Assembly (NCBI RefSeq): GCF_001952855.1
Contig: NZ_LPNO01000013.1
Coordinates: 370,970 to 434,969, forward strand
Length of the DNA: 64,000 nucleotides
DNA from: Pseudomonas sp. ATCC PTA-122608
Lineage (GTDB): Bacteria; Pseudomonadota; Gammaproteobacteria; Pseudomonadales; Pseudomonadaceae
Reading direction: 5' to 3'
The translations under genes and the position numbers were made by a program. The first letter of the stretch is position 1. The number at the start of each line of letters is the position of its first letter. Positions 55,696-64,000 of this stretch are shown piece after piece. A model generated the notes under the pieces. It did no database searches. It was not told the DNA's origin and saw nothing but the letters and a program-made list of their open reading frames with translations.

Positions 55696-58600
55696 ATGAT
55701 GGACGCCTTCGAACTTCCCCGCACCCTGGTCCAGTCCCTTCAGCGCCGCGCCGCACAAACCCCGGATCAACTGGCGTTGCGCTTCCTGGCCGAGACGGCC
55801 GAGCAAAGCGTCGTCCTCAGTTACCGCGACCTTGACCTGCGCGCCCGCACCATCGCCGCCGCCTTGCAGGCCAACGCAAACCTGGGCGACCGCGCGGTAC
55901 TGTTGTTTCCCAGCGGGCCGGATTATGTCGCGGCGTTCTTTGGTTGCCTGTATGCCGGGGTCATTGCGGTGCCGGCTTACCCGCCTGAGTCCGCCCGCCG
56001 ACATCATCAGGAGCGCCTGTTGTCGATCATCGCGGACGCCGAGCCACGGTTGCTGCTGACTACCGCCAGCCTCGGTGATTCGTTGCTGCAACTCGAAGGT
56101 GCACCGCAGTTGCTGTGCGTCGACAGCCTTCATGCCGAGATCGCGAGCAATTGGCTCGCGCCCAACTTGCAAGACGATGACATCGCCTTCCTGCAATACA
56201 CCTCCGGTTCCACTGCGTTGCCCAAGGGCGTGCAAGTCACCCACGGCAACCTGGTGGCCAACGAGCTGCTGATTCGCCGGGGCTTCGGCATCGACCTGAA
56301 CCCCGACGACGTGATCGTCAGCTGGCTGCCGCTGTACCACGACATGGGCCTGATCGGCGGCCTGCTGCAACCGATCTTCAGTGGTGTGCCGTGTGTGTTG
56401 ATGTCGCCGGCGTACTTCCTCGGCCGGCCATTGCGCTGGCTGGAAGCGATCAGCGAATACGGCGGCACCATCAGCGGCGGGCCGGATTTTGCCTATCGGC
56501 TGTGCAGCGAGCGAGTCAGTGAATCGGCATTGGATCGCTTGGATTTGAGCAAGTGGCGCGTGGCGTATTCCGGCTCCGAGCCGATCCGCCTCGACACCCT
56601 GGAACGCTTTGCCGAGAAGTTCGCCGCCTGCGGTTTTACCTCGAATAATTTCTTCGCATCCTATGGCCTGGCGGAGGCTACCTTGTTCGTTGCCGGCGGC
56701 ACCCGTGGCCACGGCATCCCGGCCCTGCGCCTGGACGAACAGGCTCTGGCTGCCAATCGCGCCGAGCCTGGGCAGGGCGCGGCGATCATGAGTTGCGGCA
56801 CCAGCCAGCCCGAACACGCGGTACTGATTGCCGAACCCGCCACCCTGGCGACGCTCCCCGACAATGCCGTCGGTGAAATCTGGGCCACCGGCCCGAGCAT
56901 CGCCCACGGCTACTGGCGCAACCCTGAAGCCACTGCCAAGACTTTCGTCCAGCACGAAAGCCGTACCTGGCTGCGGACCGGCGACCTTGGGTTTATCCGC
57001 GAAGGTGAAGTGTTCATCACCGGTCGCTTGAAAGACCTGCTGATCGTGCGGGGCCACAACCTGTATCCCCAAGACATCGAGCAAGCCATCGAGCGTGAAG
57101 TGGAAGTGGTGCGCAAGGGTCGGGTCGCCGCGTTTGCGGTGAATGACCAGGGCCTGGAAGGCATCGGCATCGCCGCCGAAATCAGCCGCAGCGTGCAGAA
57201 AATCCTGCCGCCTGAAGCGCTGATCAAGGCGATTCGTCAAGCAGTGGCCGAGGCCTGCCAGGAAGCGCCGAGCGTGGTGATATTGCTCAACCCCGGCGGC
57301 TTGCCGAAAACGTCCAGCGGCAAGGTTCAGCGTTCGGCCTGCCGCACGCGGTTGGCGGATGGCAGCCTCGACAGTTATGCGCAGTTCCCCGGCGTGCAGG
57401 CGCAGGTCGGCGATGCTGCCCTGCAATCCGAACTGCAAAGCCAGATTGCCGCGATCTGGTGCGAGCAATTGCAGGTGACGCAGGTCGCCGCCGACGATCA
57501 CTTCTTCCTGTTGGGCGGCAACTCCATCAGCGCCACCCAGGTCGTCGCCCGCCTGCGGGAAACCCTCGGCCTGGAGCTGAACCTGCGCCTGTTGTTCGAA
57601 GCGCCAACCCTGGCTGCCTTCGCCACCAGCGTCGCGCAATTGCAGCAGGACGGCGGCGTGGCCCAAGGCGCGATCCATGCGCTGTCACGCCAGGAAGACT
57701 TGCCGCAATCCCTCGCGCAAAACCGCCTGTGGATCACCTGGCAACTCGACCCGCAGAGCAGCGCCTACACCATCCCCGGTGCCCTGCGGTTGCGCGGCGA
57801 ACTGGATGAAGACGCGGTGCGCGCAAGCTTCCAGCAACTGATCCAGCGCCACGAGTCCCTGCGCACGCGCTTCTTTGAACGCGACGGCCAGGGCTTCCAG
57901 CGGGTCGACGCCAAGGCTGATTTCGACCTGCAAGTCATCGACCTCAGCGACCTGCCCGCCGCCGAGCGCGAAGCCCGGGCCAACCAGATCCGCGAAGACG
58001 AAGCCCGCACCCAGTTTGACCTGGAGAAAGGCCCGCTGCTGTGGGTAACGCTGGTGCGCCTGGATGACGAAGACCACCAACTGCTGGTGACGATGCACCA
58101 CATCATCGCGGACGGCTGGTCGCTGAACGTGTTGATCGACGAATTCTCCCGCTTGTACGCCGCCGCGTCCCAAGGCCAAACCCTGGAGTTGCCAGCGCTG
58201 GCCCTGCAATACGCCGATTACGGCAGCTGGCAGCGCCAGTGGCTGGCCGAAGGCGAGGGCCAGCGGCAACTGGCTTACTGGAAAGCACAGCTGGGGGACG
58301 ACCACCCAACCCTGAGCCTGGCCACCGATCACCCACGCTCGGCGCAGCATATTCGCAGTGCTTCACGCCACAGCGTGCGCGTGAACACGAGCCTCAGTGA
58401 AGCCATTCGCAAGACCGCCCAGGCTCACGAGTCCACGCCGTTCATGCTGTTGCTCGCAGCGTTCCAGAGCCTGCTCTATCGCTACAGCGGCCAACGCGAT
58501 ATCCGCATCGGCGTGCCCAACGCCAACCGTCCGCGCCAGGAAACCCAAGGCCTGATCGGGTTCTTTATCAACACCCTCGTGCTGCGTGCCGAACTGGATG

Positions 58601-61600
58601 CGCGCCTGCCATTCGCCGACTTGCTGACCGCGACGCGAACCGCTGCCCTGGGCGCCCAGGCCCATCAGGACTTGCCGTTCGAGCAACTGCTGGAAGCCTT
58701 CCCGCGAGCCCGGGAACAAGGCCTGTTCCAGGTAATGTTCAACCACCAGCAACGCGATCTCAGTGCCTTGCGCCGCCTCCCGGGCCTGCTCGCCGACGAG
58801 CTGGCGTGGCACAGCCGCGAAGCCAAGTTCGACCTGCAACTGCACACTGAAGAAGACCGCAACGGTCGCCTGAGCCTGTCCTTCGACTACGCCGACGAAC
58901 TGTTTGACGTCGCCACCATCGAGCGACTGGCCGAGCACTTCATCAACCTGCTGCAAGCCATTTGCGAGCAACCGCAACAGGCCATCGGTGACCTGAAGCT
59001 GCTGCACGCCGACGAACACACCCAACAACGTCAGTGGAGCGCCGCGCCGTGCACACCAGCGCAGAGCTGGCTGCCGGAACAACTCAACCAACAGGTCTCG
59101 GAACGCACCGCACTGGTGTGGCAGGACGGCAGCCTGACCTTCGCCCAACTGCACACCCAGGCCAACCGCCTGGCCCATTACCTGCGGGACAAGGGCGTCG
59201 GCCCGGACGTGTGCGTGGCCATCGCCGCCGAGCGTTCGCCGCAACTGCTGATCGGCCTGCTGGCAATCATCAAGGCCGGCGGTGCCTATGTGCCGCTGGA
59301 TCCGGATTACCCGGCCGAACGCCTCGCCTACATGCTCAAGGACAGCGGCGTGCAACTGCTGTTGACCCAGACTTCGCTGCTTGAGCAACTGCCCACGGCT
59401 GAAGGCGTCTGCGTCATCGCCATGGACAGCCTCAAGCTGGAAAGCTGGCCGACCCACGCGCCGGGCCTGCACCTGAACGGCGACAACCTCGCCTACGTGA
59501 TCTACACCTCCGGCTCCACCGGCCAGCCCAAGGGCGTGGGCAACACTCATGCAGCGCTGGCCGAGCGTCTGCAGTGGATGCAGGCCACCTACAATCTGGA
59601 TGAAACCGATGTGCTGATGCAAAAGGCGCCCATCAGTTTCGACGTGTCGGTGTGGGAGTGTTTCTGGCCGCTGATCACCGGTTGCCGCCTGGTACTAGCC
59701 GGCCCCGGCGAGCATCGCGACCCGCATCGCATTGCCCAGTTGGTGCAGGAGCACGGCGTGACCACGCTGCACTTTGTGCCGCCGTTGTTGCAGCTGTTTG
59801 TCGACGAGCCGTTGGCCGCGGAATGCACCAGCCTGCGTCGTCTGTTCTCCGGCGGTGAAGCGCTGCCTGCCGAGCTGCGCAACCGGGTGTTGGCGCAGTT
59901 GCCGGCAGTGCAGTTGCACAACCGCTACGGCCCGACTGAAACCGCGATCAACGTGACGCATTGGCAGTGCCAGGCGGAGGATGGAGAGCGTTCGCCGATT
60001 GGCCGTCCGCTGGGCAATGTGATTTGCCGGGTGCTGGATGATCAGTTCAACCCACTGCCGTCAGGTGTCCCGGGTGAGCTGTGCATCGGCGGTATCGGCC
60101 TGGCCCGGGGTTACCTCGGGCGTGCGGGGCTGACCGCTGAACGGTTTGTCGCCGACCCGTTGGGTGAGGCGGGCGCACGCCTGTATCGCACCGGTGACCG
60201 CGTGCGCTGGAGCGCCGACGGTGCGCTGGAATACCTCGGACGCCTGGATCAGCAGGTCAAGCTGCGCGGCTTCCGTGTCGAGCCTGAAGAAATCGAAGCG
60301 CGTCTGTTGGCCCTTGATGGCATCGCCCAAGCGGTGGTGCTGGTGCGTGAAACCGCTGCCGGGGCGCAGTTGATCGGTTACTACACCGCCAACGAACCGC
60401 TGGATGAGCAGGATGTAAAAACCGCTCTGGCCGCCGAGCTGCCGGAGTATATGGTCCCGGCACAATTGATGCGCCTGGACGCGATGCCCCTGAGTCCGAG
60501 CGGCAAACTGGATCGCCGTGCCTTGCCGGAACCGGTGTGGCAAGTGCGTGAACACGTCGAACCCGAAACACCGCTGGAGCAGCAAATCGCCGCGATCTGG
60601 CGCGAAGTCCTTGCCCTGCCACGTATCGGCCTGCGGGACGACTTCTTCGCCCTCGGCGGCCATTCGCTGCTGGCCACACAAATCATCTCCCGCACCCGTC
60701 AGGCCTGCGACGTCGAGCTGCCGCTGCGCACATTGTTCGAAGCCAGCGAGTTGGGGGCTTTCGCCGAGCAGGTCCGCCTGATCCAGGCCTCGGGCCAGCG
60801 CAACCAACAACTGGCCATCGGCAAGGTCGACCGCAGCCAGCCGGTGCCGCTGTCCTATTCCCAGCAGCGCATGTGGTTCCTCTGGCAGATGGAACCCGAC
60901 AGCCCGGCGTATAACGTCGGCGGCATGGCGCGCTTTCGCGGGGTGCTGGACGTGGGGCGTTTCGAGGCGGCGTTGCAGGCCTTGATCATGCGTCATGAAA
61001 CCCTGCGCACGACTTTCCCGAGCATCAATGGCGTGGCGCAGCAGAAGGTTGCGGCGCAAACCGGCGTGCGCATGGATTGGCAGGATTTCTCGGCGTTCAG
61101 TGAGCCCGAGCGCCAGCAGCGTGTGCAGCAACTGGCCGATCATGAAGCCCACACGCCGTTCAATCTGGAGGCCGGCCCACTGCTGCGCGCCTGCCTGGTC
61201 AAGGCCGGCGAGCAGGAACATTACCTGGTGCTGACCCTGCACCACATCGTCACCGAAGGCTGGGCCATGGACATTTTTGCCCGTGAACTCAGCGCCCTGT
61301 ACGAAGCCTTTATCGACGACCGCGAATCGCCGTTGGCACCGCTGCCGGTGCAGTACCTCGACTACAGCGTGTGGCAGCGCCAGTGGCTGGAATCCGGCGA
61401 GCGCCAGCGCCAACTGGATTACTGGACCGCACAACTGGGTACCGAACACCCGCTGCTGGAACTGCCGGGCGACCGCCCGCGACCACCGGTGCAAAGTCAC
61501 CAGGGCGAGCTGTTCCGTTTCGACTTGAGCGATGACCTTGCCGCCCGCGTGCGGGCCTTTAACGCCGAGCGTGGTCTGACCCTGTTCATGACCATGACCG

Positions 61601-64000
61601 CCACCCTCGCGGTATTGCTCTACCGCTACAGCGGCCAGACCGACCTGCGTATCGGTGCGCCAGTCGCCAACCGGATTCGTCCGGAAAGCGAAGGGCTGAT
61701 TGGCGCGTTCCTCAACACCCAGGTGCTGCGCTGCCAGCTCAACGGGCAGATGAGCGTCGGCGAATTGTTCGACCAGGTGCGCCACACCGTGATCGAAGGC
61801 CAGTCCCATCAAGACCTGCCGTTCGACCACTTGGTAGAAGCCCTGCAACCACCCCGCAGCGCGGCGTACAACCCGCTGTTCCAGGTGATGTGCAACGTGC
61901 AACGCTGGGAGTTCCAGCAGAGCCGTACATTGGCCGGGATGACCGTCGAGTACCTGGCCAACGATGCCCGCGCCACCAAGTTCGACCTCAACCTGGAAGT
62001 CACCGACCTCGACCATCGCCTGGGTTGCTGCCTGACCTACAGCACCGATCTGTTCGATGAGCCGCGCATTGCACGCATGGCCGCCCACTGGCAAAACCTG
62101 CTGGAAGCCTTGCTTGCCGATCCGCAACAGCGCCTGAGTGAGTTGCCGTTGCTGGAAGCGGCCGAGCAACGCTCGTTGCAAGACAGCCTTGGCATGGAGG
62201 CCGGCGAGCATCGTCTCGACCAGTGCATTCACCACCTGTTCAGCGAGCAGGCCCTGGCTCGCCCGGATGCCCCGGCCTTGACCTTCGCCGGGCAGACCTT
62301 GAGCTATAGCGAACTCGACAGCCGCGCCAATCGCCTGGCCTGGATGCTCCGCGAGCGCGGCGTGGGCCCGCAGGTGCGGGTTGGCCTGGCGCTGCCGCGT
62401 TCGCTGGAAATGGTGATCGGCCTGCTGGCGATCCTCAAGGCCGGCGGCGCCTATGTGCCGCTGGACCCGGAATACCCGCTGGACCGCCTGCACTACATGA
62501 TCGAAGACAGTGGCATCGGCCTGCTGCTCAGCGACGCTGCGATGTTCGACGCGCTGGGCGAGCTGCCCGCCAGTGTCGGTCGCTGGTGCCTGGAAGATGA
62601 CCTGCCAACCCTGGCCAGCTACCCGGCCAGCGAATTGCCTTTCATTAGCCTGCCGCAACACCAGGCCTATCTGATCTACACCTCCGGCTCCACCGGCAAG
62701 CCCAAGGGCGTGGTGGTGTCCCACGGTGAAATCGCCATGCATTGCCAGGCGGTGATCGAACGCTTCGGCATGCGTCCCGATGACTGCGAGCTGCACTTCT
62801 ATTCCATCAACTTCGACGCCGCCACCGAGCGTCTGCTGGTGCCGTTGCTCAGCGGCGCCCAGGTTGTGTTGCGGGCCCAGGGCCAATGGGATGCGGAAGA
62901 AATCTGTGGGCTGATTCGTCAGCACCGCATCAACATCCTCGGCTTTACCCCAAGCTACGGCAGCCAGTTGGCGCAATGGCTGGCCACGCAACACCAGACC
63001 TTGCCGGTGCGCATGTGCATCACCGGAGGTGAAGCCCTGACCGGCGAGCACTTGCAGCGTATTCGCGCGGCATTCAAGCCGGCACTGTTTTTCAACGCCT
63101 ATGGCCCGACTGAAACGGTGGTGATGCCGCTGGCCAGTCTTGCCCCGGAAACACTGGAAGAGGGCGCAGGCAGCGTGCCGATCGGCAGCATCATCGGCGC
63201 GCGTGTGGCCTACATTCTGGATGCGGATTTGGCGCTGGTGCCGCAAGGCGCGACGGGTGAGCTGTACGTCGGCGGTGCCGGCCTGGCCCAGGGGTATCAC
63301 CAGCGTCCGGGGATGACGGCAGAGCGGTTTGTCGCGGACCCGTTTGCCACGAACGGCGGTCGTCTGTATCGCACCGGCGACCTGGTGCGCCAGCGTGCCG
63401 ATGGCCTGGTTGAGTACCTTGGCCGTATTGACCATCAAGTGAAAATTCGCGGGTTCCGCATCGAGCTGGGGGAAATTGAAACCCGCCTGCTGGAACACGA
63501 GGCGGTGCGTGAAGCGGTGGTGTTGGCACTGGATTCACCGAGCGGCAAACAGTTGGTGGCCTATCTGGTCAGCAACGAAGAACACGGTGCACTGCGTGAA
63601 TCCCTCAAGGCGCATTTGAAAGCGCAGCTGCCGGACTACATGGTGCCCGCGCACCTGATCGTCCTCGACATCATGCCGCTGACTGCCAACGGCAAACTCG
63701 ACCGTCGCGCCTTGCCGCAGCCGGATCCCGAGGCGAATCGCCAACAGTACGTGGCGCCGCGCAACGAACTGGAGCAAACCCTGGCGGCGATCTGGTGCGC
63801 GGTATTGAACGTGCAGCAGGTGGGCCTCGACGATAACTTCTTTGAGCTGGGCGGCGACTCGATTCTGTCGATCCAGGTGGTCAGCCGCGCGCGGCAGGCA
63901 GGGATTCATTTCAGCCCGCGTGACTTGTTCCAGCACCAGACCGTGCAAACCCTGGCCGCCGTGGCGACCCGCACCGAGCAGGTTATCGCCGAACAAGGCG
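55696..64000 (+). CDS. pvdL: PvdL, pyoverdine chromophore NRPS (C-terminus cut by window edge)
   Basis: The plus-strand frame is open from the ATG at 55696 (AGGA upstream) to the window end, giving 2768 codons of an expected ~4300. Domains in order: acyl-AMP ligase with YTSGSTALPKGVQ (about residues 1-575); carrier with GGNS near 607; condensation C1 with HHIIADG; adenylation A1 with YTSGSTGQPKGV; carrier GGHS; condensation C2, whose motif reads HHIVTEG (E in place of D); adenylation A2 with YTSGSTGKPKGV; carrier with GGDS, the form that commonly precedes an epimerase. This matches PvdL: fatty acid loading, Glu, then D-Tyr. The remaining Dab module is outside the window. Confidence 0.96.
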   Translation, partial: MMDAFELPRTLVQSLQRRAAQTPDQLALRFLAETAEQSVVLSYRDLDLRARTIAAALQANANLGDRAVLLFPSGPDYVAAFFGCLYAGVIAVPAYPPESARRHHQERLLSIIADAEPRLLLTTASLGDSLLQLEGAPQLLCVDSLHAEIASNWLAPNLQDDDIAFLQYTSGSTALPKGVQVTHGNLVANELLIRRGFGIDLNPDDVIVSWLPLYHDMGLIGGLLQPIFSGVPCVLMSPAYFLGRPLRWLEAISEYGGTISGGPDFAYRLCSERVSESALDRLDLSKWRVAYSGSEPIRLDTLERFAEKFAACGFTSNNFFASYGLAEATLFVAGGTRGHGIPALRLDEQALAANRAEPGQGAAIMSCGTSQPEHAVLIAEPATLATLPDNAVGEIWATGPSIAHGYWRNPEATAKTFVQHESRTWLRTGDLGFIREGEVFITGRLKDLLIVRGHNLYPQDIEQAIEREVEVVRKGRVAAFAVNDQGLEGIGIAAEISRSVQKILPPEALIKAIRQAVAEACQEAPSVVILLNPGGLPKTSSGKVQRSACRTRLADGSLDSYAQFPGVQAQVGDAALQSELQSQIAAIWCEQLQVTQVAADDHFFLLGGNSISATQVVARLRETLGLELNLRLLFEAPTLAAFATSVAQLQQDGGVAQGAIHALSRQEDLPQSLAQNRLWITWQLDPQSSAYTIPGALRLRGELDEDAVRASFQQLIQRHESLRTRFFERDGQGFQRVDAKADFDLQVIDLSDLPAAEREARANQIREDEARTQFDLEKGPLLWVTLVRLDDEDHQLLVTMHHIIADGWSLNVLIDEFSRLYAAASQGQTLELPALALQYADYGSWQRQWLAEGEGQRQLAYWKAQLGDDHPTLSLATDHPRSAQHIRSASRHSVRVNTSLSEAIRKTAQAHESTPFMLLLAAFQSLLYRYSGQRDIRIGVPNANRPRQETQGLIGFFINTLVLRAELDARLPFADLLTATRTAALGAQAHQDLPFEQLLEAFPRAREQGLFQVMFNHQQRDLSALRRLPGLLADELAWHSREAKFDLQLHTEEDRNGRLSLSFDYADELFDVATIERLAEHFINLLQAICEQPQQAIGDLKLLHADEHTQQRQWSAAPCTPAQSWLPEQLNQQVSERTALVWQDGSLTFAQLHTQANRLAHYLRDKGVGPDVCVAIAAERSPQLLIGLLAIIKAGGAYVPLDPDYPAERLAYMLKDSGVQLLLTQTSLLEQLPTAEGVCVIAMDSLKLESWPTHAPGLHLNGDNLAYVIYTSGSTGQPKGVGNTHAALAERLQWMQATYNLDETDVLMQKAPISFDVSVWECFWPLITGCRLVLAGPGEHRDPHRIAQLVQEHGVTTLHFVPPLLQLFVDEPLAAECTSLRRLFSGGEALPAELRNRVLAQLPAVQLHNRYGPTETAINVTHWQCQAEDGERSPIGRPLGNVICRVLDDQFNPLPSGVPGELCIGGIGLARGYLGRAGLTAERFVADPLGEAGARLYRTGDRVRWSADGALEYLGRLDQQVKLRGFRVEPEEIEARLLALDGIAQAVVLVRETAAGAQLIGYYTANEPLDEQDVKTALAAELPEYMVPAQLMRLDAMPLSPSGKLDRRALPEPVWQVREHVEPETPLEQQIAAIWREVLALPRIGLRDDFFALGGHSLLATQIISRTRQACDVELPLRTLFEASELGAFAEQVRLIQASGQRNQQLAIGKVDRSQPVPLSYSQQRMWFLWQMEPDSPAYNVGGMARFRGVLDVGRFEAALQALIMRHETLRTTFPSINGVAQQKVAAQTGVRMDWQDFSAFSEPERQQRVQQLADHEAHTPFNLEAGPLLRACLVKAGEQEHYLVLTLHHIVTEGWAMDIFARELSALYEAFIDDRESPLAPLPVQYLDYSVWQRQWLESGERQRQLDYWTAQLGTEHPLLELPGDRPRPPVQSHQGELFRFDLSDDLAARVRAFNAERGLTLFMTMTATLAVLLYRYSGQTDLRIGAPVANRIRPESEGLIGAFLNTQVLRCQLNGQMSVGELFDQVRHTVIEGQSHQDLPFDHLVEALQPPRSAAYNPLFQVMCNVQRWEFQQSRTLAGMTVEYLANDARATKFDLNLEVTDLDHRLGCCLTYSTDLFDEPRIARMAAHWQNLLEALLADPQQRLSELPLLEAAEQRSLQDSLGMEAGEHRLDQCIHHLFSEQALARPDAPALTFAGQTLSYSELDSRANRLAWMLRERGVGPQVRVGLALPRSLEMVIGLLAILKAGGAYVPLDPEYPLDRLHYMIEDSGIGLLLSDAAMFDALGELPASVGRWCLEDDLPTLASYPASELPFISLPQHQAYLIYTSGSTGKPKGVVVSHGEIAMHCQAVIERFGMRPDDCELHFYSINFDAATERLLVPLLSGAQVVLRAQGQWDAEEICGLIRQHRINILGFTPSYGSQLAQWLATQHQTLPVRMCITGGEALTGEHLQRIRAAFKPALFFNAYGPTETVVMPLASLAPETLEEGAGSVPIGSIIGARVAYILDADLALVPQGATGELYVGGAGLAQGYHQRPGMTAERFVADPFATNGGRLYRTGDLVRQRADGLVEYLGRIDHQVKIRGFRIELGEIETRLLEHEAVREAVVLALDSPSGKQLVAYLVSNEEHGALRESLKAHLKAQLPDYMVPAHLIVLDIMPLTANGKLDRRALPQPDPEANRQQYVAPRNELEQTLAAIWCAVLNVQQVGLDDNFFELGGDSILSIQVVSRARQAGIHFSPRDLFQHQTVQTLAAVATRTEQVIAEQG

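Noticed and set aside
55681..63996. Very long minus-strand ORFs inside pvdL (for example 60061-63498)
   Set aside because: They are antisense shadows of a GC-rich NRPS. The plus-strand frame has clear domains and motifs; the minus frames have none and show the composition of antisense reading.

Overview
The window looks like chromosome from a Pseudomonas of the P. fluorescens group. The evidence is high G+C, complete runs of typical Pseudomonas genes (kdp, prc, yegS, cheV, atu, pvdS-pvdG-pvdL), and many REP-type palindromes built on GAGCGAGCTTGCTCGC or GAGCGGGCTTGCTCGC. I see no rRNA, tRNA, CRISPR array, prophage or transposase gene. Both edges cut genes: an MFS transporter at the left and the pyoverdine synthetase PvdL at the right.

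Layout. 1-1908: a truncated MFS exporter and a divergent LysR regulator. 1868-10324, minus strand: the Kdp high-affinity K+ system in the order kdpF, a 27-codon membrane ORF, kdpA, kdpC, kdpB, kdpD, kdpE. KdpC lies before KdpB, unlike the textbook kdpFABC order. A separate 38-codon membrane ORF lies further upstream. 11306-14279: a membrane-anchored catalase-like protein with a RoxA/di-heme peroxidase-like cytochrome. 14526-22325: housekeeping and signalling genes, namely an FKBP lipoprotein, a DUF1232 protein, a three-gene XRE/unknown/Sel1 operon, an EAL-CBS-GGDEF c-di-GMP protein, the protease Prc and a quinone oxidoreductase. 23197-29654: an ABC importer with a phosphodiesterase-like enzyme, a HAD phosphatase and a divergent GntR/UTRA regulator, probably an organophosphate or phosphonate uptake locus, with two TGGTCTAG-type operators. 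30496-40954: M20 hydrolase, MscS-type channel, YegS lipid kinase, a two-component system, CheV behind a sigma-28-like promoter, MOSC protein, PpnP and a DEDDh exonuclease. 41026-51222: acyclic terpene (citronellol/geraniol) utilisation genes atuF, atuE, atuD, atuC, atuB, atuA with divergent atuR and paired operators. 51322-64000: a periplasmic binding protein, then pyoverdine genes: an IucB-type acetyltransferase, PvdS, PvdG and the first 2768 codons of PvdL. PvdS-type promoters (T-A-A-A/T-T, 16 bases, CGT) precede the acetyltransferase and pvdG.

The most unusual feature is a family of five large nested inverted-repeat elements (10455-11290, 22368-23172, 29667-30490, 42985-44154, 53199-54026). 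Each is about 0.8-1.2 kb and sits tightly between genes. All share ATATCCGTT tips, two distinguishable arms, stacked hairpins and a REP doublet at the centre. One copy is inverted, one carries a 192-bp triplication, and one separates atuE from atuF. An outer hairpin shows matched base-pair changes in all ten arms, which suggests the fold itself is maintained. They encode no convincing protein.
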